Source: Streptomyces yatensis
Lineage (GTDB): Bacteria > Actinomycetota > Actinomycetes > Streptomycetales > Streptomycetaceae
Direction of reading: 5' to 3'
Assembly (NCBI RefSeq): GCF_018069625.1
Contig: NZ_CP072941.1
Location: 3,968,001 to 4,032,000, forward strand
DNA: 64,000 bases
Part shown: positions 60,255-64,000 of the stretch, in pieces
How the letters are laid out: the number at the start of each line of letters is the position of its first letter
Numbering within the stretch: the stretch's first letter is position 1
Made by a program: the position numbers and the translations under genes
Notes under the pieces: generated by a model
Told to the model about the DNA's origin: nothing
What the model saw: only the letters and a program-made list of their open reading frames with translations
Database searches by the model: none

Positions 60255-60620
60255 TCAGCTCATGTCCTTCTCGATCGCCTCGAAGATGTCCGCGTCCGTC
60301 TCCTGCTGCCAGCCCGGGAGATCCTCCCAGTCGGCCACGTACCCGGGCTTCGGGTCCTCGAAGTGCCGGTACATCTGCGCGATCCAGCACGTCGCGACGA
60401 AGCGCCCCTTCTGCTCACGCGTCAGGCGCGAGCCATGCCCACCACTCAGCTCGAGGAACTGCCGCACCTGGGCACAGACCGCCCCGGCGGCCTCGCGCTC
60501 CCACTGCGGCGTGTCCTCCCAGGGCGTCACATAGCCGGGCTTGGGCTCACCGGGGAAGTGCCGGCGCACGCCCGCGATCCACGCCTCACGGAACAGCCGC
60601 CCGCCTTCGGTCTGCGACAT
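60255..60620 (-). CDS. Hypothetical protein with internal duplication (121 aa)
   Basis: The ATG at 60620 is chosen because GGAGGGG lies six bases upstream; an in-frame GTG at 60638 overlaps the XRE gene stop. The chain has two similar halves: REAWIAGVRRHFPGEPKPGY with VTPWEDTPQWEREAAGAV, and ATCWIAQMYRHFEDPKPGY with VADWEDLPGWQQETDADI. Each has a helix, a (P)KPGYV turn and a WED-P-W segment. There is no membrane segment or catalytic motif. I do not recognise the family. It is probably co-transcribed with the XRE-TPR regulator upstream, so it may be a partner or effector of that protein. Confidence 0.8.
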   Translation of the reverse strand: MSQTEGGRLFREAWIAGVRRHFPGEPKPGYVTPWEDTPQWEREAAGAVCAQVRQFLELSGGHGSRLTREQKGRFVATCWIAQMYRHFEDPKPGYVADWEDLPGWQQETDADIFEAIEKDMS

Positions 60621-60634
60621 ACCCATCCCCTCCG

Positions 60635-61891
60635 TCACGTCACACTCAGTGCCTTGATCTCGGCGTCCAGCTCCGCAATGCGCCTGTCACGAGCCAGTGG
60701 GCCGAACGCCGAACGCAGGGCTTGGAGTCTACGGGCGACATAGCCGGAGGAGGATTCACGCGCCAGGTGGAGTGCCTCGCGGGCAGACGCGACCACCTGC
60801 TCCGGGTCTTTGCGCTTGACTCCGACGGCGGCCAGGTTCACGAGCACGACACCTCGGCGCCGAAAGGATTGGCCCTCCGCGAGGGCCTCTTGTGCGAGGG
60901 CACTCCGAAGCGTCCGCTCGGCAAGGTCGAGCCGACCGAGCTGCACGTAACGAGCACCACGCTCCTCTCCGAGTCGAGAGCCGTCGAAACGTAGCCAGCC
61001 CCCGTTCTGCGCTGGTCCGGTCAGGTCCTCGACCTGCTCTGCCTTGTCGAGGGCACGTTCGCACTCCGTCAAATCACCAAGTCCGGCATACGCCTCCGCT
61101 TGTACCGCGGCGACCCAGTGCCGTGTCGAGAGCGAACTGTCACCCCGCCGAGCAATGCGTCCGGCTACCAACAGCGTGTCGGCAGCCTCCCGGTAGCGGC
61201 CTTCGTACACATCGACGTACGCGTGTCGGGTAAGGGCACATGCCCAGAGGTCAAGGGCCCCCGCGTCCTTACTGGCCGAAGCCGCCAACGTGTACGAGGC
61301 CGCGGCATCGGTGTACCGATTGCTGTCGAAAGCCAGCTCGCCCGCAAGCTGAAATAGGTCACCCGCCGCACCGCACAAGGCTCGTGTCTCCTTCTCCGAA
61401 CGGCCGCCCAGGGCCTTCGTGAGCCCCGTGAGCTGATCGCGAACGATTGGGTGGACGGATCCCTTGGCACGGGCAAGCTGGTACACCTGCCATAGGTGGC
61501 CATTCATACGGAGAAAGTCTTCGGAAGCTCGACGGTGGGCCCCTTCCGCGAGAGCTTCCGATTCCTCTGCGGAGAGGGCGGCCAAGGCCCCGGCAACGGT
61601 AATTATGCGGAAAAATTCGCGCCGAATCATGTCGTCGATATCCCCTGAGCCATAGCTGTCCCTTGAAGACGACCCCGCGGGCTCCGGGAGCGTTGCTGTG
61701 GGCCTGATTACCAGGGCGTCTAATGCAGCGAGGTCTAATTGCAGCGCCGCTGCGTACTTTTGGCGCAACGGCGGTTGGATCTCGGTTTTACCGCTCTCCC
61801 AACGGCCAACCGTGGTGCGGTCGACACCGAGCACATGAGCGAGCCCTTCTTGACTGTAACCCAGCGCTTTCCGCCGCTCAGCGAGTCCCAC
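60635..61891 (-). CDS. XRE-family regulator with TPR-like C-terminal domain; two TTA codons
   Basis: The product is 418 aa. The GTG at 61891 has a GGGAGGT ribosome site. Residues 1-58 are an XRE helix-turn-helix (RRKALGYSQEGLAHVLGVDR, TTVGRWESGKTEIQPP). Residues about 110-415 are helical repeats of TPR type, including RYTDAAASYTLAASAS, RYREAADTLLVAGRIA and RLDLAERTLRSALAQE, as in peptide-responsive or protein-interaction regulators. Leu52 and Leu57 are encoded by TTA (61736-61738 and 61721-61723 on the plus strand as TAA), so translation should require the bldA tRNA. It is divergent from the ATP-binding/radical SAM genes. Confidence 0.9.
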   Translation of the reverse strand: MGLAERRKALGYSQEGLAHVLGVDRTTVGRWESGKTEIQPPLRQKYAAALQLDLAALDALVIRPTATLPEPAGSSSRDSYGSGDIDDMIRREFFRIITVAGALAALSAEESEALAEGAHRRASEDFLRMNGHLWQVYQLARAKGSVHPIVRDQLTGLTKALGGRSEKETRALCGAAGDLFQLAGELAFDSNRYTDAAASYTLAASASKDAGALDLWACALTRHAYVDVYEGRYREAADTLLVAGRIARRGDSSLSTRHWVAAVQAEAYAGLGDLTECERALDKAEQVEDLTGPAQNGGWLRFDGSRLGEERGARYVQLGRLDLAERTLRSALAQEALAEGQSFRRRGVVLVNLAAVGVKRKDPEQVVASAREALHLARESSSGYVARRLQALRSAFGPLARDRRIAELDAEIKALSVT

Positions 61892-62040
61892 GACACCTCC
61901 CTACCCCACCCCGTCGACCGCCACTCGGCGGTCCCGCACGCCGTGCACGCTTCTGCATCGAGCCTGCCGCATGGATGCCGTGGAGCGCACCGGCGCGGAG
62001 CGGTTCTCTTGACGTTGTCAGCATCACCAACCGGCGCGAA

Positions 62041-62065
62041 CCATCACGGGTTGCGGTCGTGATGG
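62041..62065. promoter_or_regulatory. Perfect inverted repeat in the divergent XRE / radical SAM promoter region
   Basis: CCATCACG-N9-CGTGATGG has perfect 8-bp arms. It lies 67 bp upstream of the ATP-binding protein start and 150 bp upstream of the XRE start. Centre-to-centre spacing of 17 bp suits a dimeric helix-turn-helix protein, most simply the divergently encoded XRE regulator. Confidence 0.6.
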
Positions 62066-62131
62066 CGAAAGGCCAGATCGCTCGGCCTCAATGTCATGGG
62101 CTGGGCGGTCCACCGTCCCGGAGGCACCCCA

Positions 62132-62569
62132 GTGAGCACGACTGCCACAAGAGCCAACGCAATCGGCATCCCCCGATACAGCGAGGCATACCGCTGCGAG
62201 GAGGAGTCCTCACGTCGAGCTCGGCAATTGGTGATGGCGGCTCTCCACGCATGGGGCCTCGACACGCTTGCGGAGGACGCCGCCTTGATTACCGCAGAGC
62301 TCGTCGCCAATGCGGTGCGGCACAGCGAAAGCCGCATGCTGCGAGTCAGCGTCGCTAGACCTGGCGAAGGACTCGTCCGTGTCGCCGTCGCGGACAAGTC
62401 CCGTCAGCTGCCCGTCGTGCGAGATCCCACCCCGGAGGAGTCATCCGGCCGAGGGTTACTCCTCGTATCCGTCCTGGCCAGCCGCTGGAACACCGACCTG
62501 CGGCGCTGGGGCAAGGTCGTCTGGGCCGAACTCGGCACCGATGGCATAGCGCGTGACGGTTCGACATGA
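62132..62569 (+). CDS. HATPase-fold ATP-binding protein (anti-sigma-kinase-like); contains TTA
   Basis: The product is 145 aa. The GTG at 62132 has GGAGG seven bases upstream; an in-frame ATG at 62096 is less likely. The fold reads RYSEAYRCEEESSRRARQLV, LITAELVANAVRHSES (N box), VRVAVADKSRQLP (G1 region), SSGRGLLLVSVLASRW (G2) and GKVVWAELG (last strand). It matches the RsbW/SpoIIAB-like HATPase_c_2 family common in Streptomyces; these bind ATP and often partner regulators. Leu109 is encoded by TTA (62456-62458). It precedes the radical SAM gene by 56 bp and is probably in the same transcript. Confidence 0.9.
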   Translation: MSTTATRANAIGIPRYSEAYRCEEESSRRARQLVMAALHAWGLDTLAEDAALITAELVANAVRHSESRMLRVSVARPGEGLVRVAVADKSRQLPVVRDPTPEESSGRGLLLVSVLASRWNTDLRRWGKVVWAELGTDGIARDGST

Positions 62570-62625
62570 ACCACCTCCTCGGAACCACCTCCCACATCAA
62601 CGAACGACGAAAGGGGCCATGACTT

Positions 62626-63510
62626 ATGGCAACGGCCATCAATGCAACGATTGCGAAGAAGAGCACCACTCAATTCCTGTGGCTGGACCTGACGCGCAAA
62701 TGCCAACTCGCCTGCGGCCACTGCTTCAACAGCTCGGGCCCGGACGGAACGCACGGCACCATGACGCGTGAGGACTGGTTCGCCGTTCTCGACCAGGGGG
62801 CCGGGTATGGCGTACGCCGTGTGCAGTTGATCGGAGGCGAGCCGACGATGCACCCGGACGGTCCGGCCATCGTCGAACGGGCGCTGTCCCTGGGCCTCGG
62901 CGTCGAGGTCTACAGCAATCTCGTGCACGTCTCGGAGAAGTGGTGGGAACTGCTCGGGCGCGAGGGAGTCTCCGTGGCAACGTCGTACTACTCGGATCGG
63001 GCCGTTGAGCACAACGCGATGACCGGACGCCCCAGCCACACCCGCACCCTGACCAACATCAAGAAAGCCTTACGGCTCGGTATTACCCTGCGCGTCGGGA
63101 TCGTCGCCGCCTCCGAGGTACAGCGTGTCGAGGCGGCGCGGAGGGAGCTCGAAGCACTCGGGGTGAAGCGCATCGGCCTGGATCACGTGCGCCCCTTCGG
63201 GAGGGGAGGGCACGGGCAGGCCCCAGAGCCCTCCGGCCTGTGCGGACGATGCGGCATCGGCAAAGCTTCCGTCGACCCGGACGGCAACGTGTCCCCGTGC
63301 GTATTCTCCGCCGACACAATGGGCGTCGGAAACGTCCGGCGCTCCCCACTGGCCGCTATTCTCAGCGGTCCTGTCATGGCCGAAGCATGCGCGTCCATTC
63401 GTGGTGCGGTCGCGAAAGGTGGGGACGAGGACGACGAGGAATGCGACCCCGTCGGAGACGGGGAATGCTCCCCCGGATATCCGAGCAGCTCATGCAGCCC
63501 GAGGAACTGA
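62626..63510 (+). CDS. Radical SAM protein with SPASM-like region and Cys-Xaa-Pro tail; contains TTA
   Basis: The product is 294 aa. CQLACGHC (CxxxCxxC) binds the SAM-ligating 4Fe-4S cluster, near residue 27; LIGGEPTMHPD is the GGE motif contacting SAM. The region CGRCGIGKASVDPDGNVSPC resembles a short SPASM-type auxiliary cluster site. After MAEACASIRGAVAKG comes an acidic linker (DEDDEE) and a tail with three Cys-Xaa-Pro units (CDP, CSP, CSP spaced 8 and 9 residues), ending SPRN. Leu149 is TTA (63070-63072). AAAGGGG lies nine bases before the ATG. The gene overlaps the following kinase-like gene by one base (TGATG). The substrate is unknown; peptide or small-molecule modification are both possible. 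Confidence 0.88.
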   Translation: MATAINATIAKKSTTQFLWLDLTRKCQLACGHCFNSSGPDGTHGTMTREDWFAVLDQGAGYGVRRVQLIGGEPTMHPDGPAIVERALSLGLGVEVYSNLVHVSEKWWELLGREGVSVATSYYSDRAVEHNAMTGRPSHTRTLTNIKKALRLGITLRVGIVAASEVQRVEAARRELEALGVKRIGLDHVRPFGRGGHGQAPEPSGLCGRCGIGKASVDPDGNVSPCVFSADTMGVGNVRRSPLAAILSGPVMAEACASIRGAVAKGGDEDDEECDPVGDGECSPGYPSSSCSPRN

Positions 63511-64000
63511 TGGACAACGACTCGCCCCATACCGAAGCGCTGTGGGCGATGGTGCGCCCACACACCGGCGAACAACACGAGGTCCAACCCACCTCGCGGG
63601 GAAACGGCTCGAACGTCACCGCCATCGTCAGGTGTGAACACGGTCCGGTCTTCGTGAAAGCGTGCCGCAACCAGGCACGCGGCCGACGCGCCTCCATGGT
63701 CCGGGAGCGACTGATCAATCCCTTGGTGCGCGCCGTCTCGCCGAAGCTGTGGTGGCACGCCGAGGACGCGGAGTGGACCGCACTCGGCTTCGAGGTCCTG
63801 GAAGGACGATCGTCGGACTTCACACCGGACTCGCCCGACCTTCCTGCGGTGATCCACCTCCTCGACCGGATCGGGGGCCTCCGCCTGCCGGCTGAGGCAT
63901 ACGACTGGCCGGAGACCCGCTGGAACCGGTTCGCCGGCGATGGGGACGCCAAGCTGTTCGAAGGCGAGACGCTCCTCTTCACCGACGTCAACCCGGACAA
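63510..64000 (+). CDS. Aminoglycoside phosphotransferase/protein kinase-like protein (partial, truncated by window end)
   Basis: About 163 residues are visible. GAGGA precedes the ATG, which overlaps the radical SAM stop; an in-frame ATG at 63492 is an alternative. Features fit the APH/choline-kinase fold: HGPVFVKACRN contains the ATP-binding Lys, an acidic helix follows with RLINPLVRAVSPKLWW, the hinge is LGFEVLEGRSSDFTPDS, and TDVNPDN near the window edge fits the catalytic loop DxxxxN with Asp replacing the usual His-Xaa-Asp context. It probably phosphorylates a small molecule or peptide linked to the radical SAM product. The C-terminal part is missing, so the call is moderate. Confidence 0.75.
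   Translation, partial: MDNDSPHTEALWAMVRPHTGEQHEVQPTSRGNGSNVTAIVRCEHGPVFVKACRNQARGRRASMVRERLINPLVRAVSPKLWWHAEDAEWTALGFEVLEGRSSDFTPDSPDLPAVIHLLDRIGGLRLPAEAYDWPETRWNRFAGDGDAKLFEGETLLFTDVNPD

Noticed and set aside
62619..62771. 50-codon ORF starting 7 bp before the radical SAM start (a possible precursor peptide)
   Set aside because: It lies wholly in another frame of the radical SAM gene, the ribosome site is too close to its ATG, and its composition is what a frame shift of the real gene gives.

Overview
The window is high-GC actinobacterial chromosome, almost certainly Streptomyces or a close relative. Supporting signs are GC-saturated third codon positions, frequent GTG and TTG starts, GGAGG-type ribosome sites, a mycothiol gene (mshB), multiple oligopeptide importers, a PAS-GAF-PP2C-HATPase switch protein, and TTA leucine codons confined to one accessory-looking locus. 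Gene content (dapC, fdxA, mshB, peptide importers, typA, sdh) suggests a core-chromosome block.

Layout. 1-14.5 kb: the tail of an unidentified gene, a secreted Lys/Ala-rich protein, dapC-fdxA, a GNAT enzyme, a SirB1-like protein, an ABC exporter with its histidine kinase and response regulator, a large membrane-anchored peptidoglycan-binding-type protein, a DUF6113-like protein with mshB, and a 64-aa membrane protein. 14.5-18.2 kb: an S9 peptidase and a membrane protein with a Gly/Tyr/Pro-rich tail. 18.7-41.9 kb: three complete five-gene oligopeptide ABC importers. The first has the gene order permease, binding protein, permease, ATPase, ATPase, which is the bldKABCDE order. The second and third are paralogous operons in the opposite direction. 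Between them lie two small genes, an epoxide hydrolase, a VanX-type D,D-dipeptidase, a PIN toxin/antitoxin pair and gene remnants. 42.4-51 kb: typA, an orphan peptide-binding lipoprotein, and an Rv0250c/Sdh1-type succinate dehydrogenase operon. 51.4-59.1 kb: a phosphatase/kinase switch protein, a NUDIX hydrolase, a SPOR-like protein, an APC permease, and an NCS1 permease with a Cys-rich tail. 59.3-64 kb: a GntR regulator, a 121-aa protein with an internal duplication, an XRE-TPR regulator, a small histidine-kinase-like ATPase, a radical SAM protein, and a truncated kinase-like CDS that runs off the end.

Most notable is the last locus (60.2-64 kb). The XRE regulator carries two in-frame TTA codons, and the ATP-binding protein and the radical SAM protein carry one each, so the locus is predicted to depend on the bldA tRNA. 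A perfect 8-bp inverted repeat lies in the divergent promoter region. The radical SAM enzyme ends in an acidic, three-times Cys-Xaa-Pro tail. I see no separate precursor peptide, so its role is open.

Non-coding structure is rich. There are two long minisatellites (91 bp and 87 bp units), two dispersed repeat families that sit directly after stop codons and look like terminators, hairpins directly after two of the three binding-protein genes, and several starts that look leaderless. All product calls come from reading sequence motifs; no database search was run.
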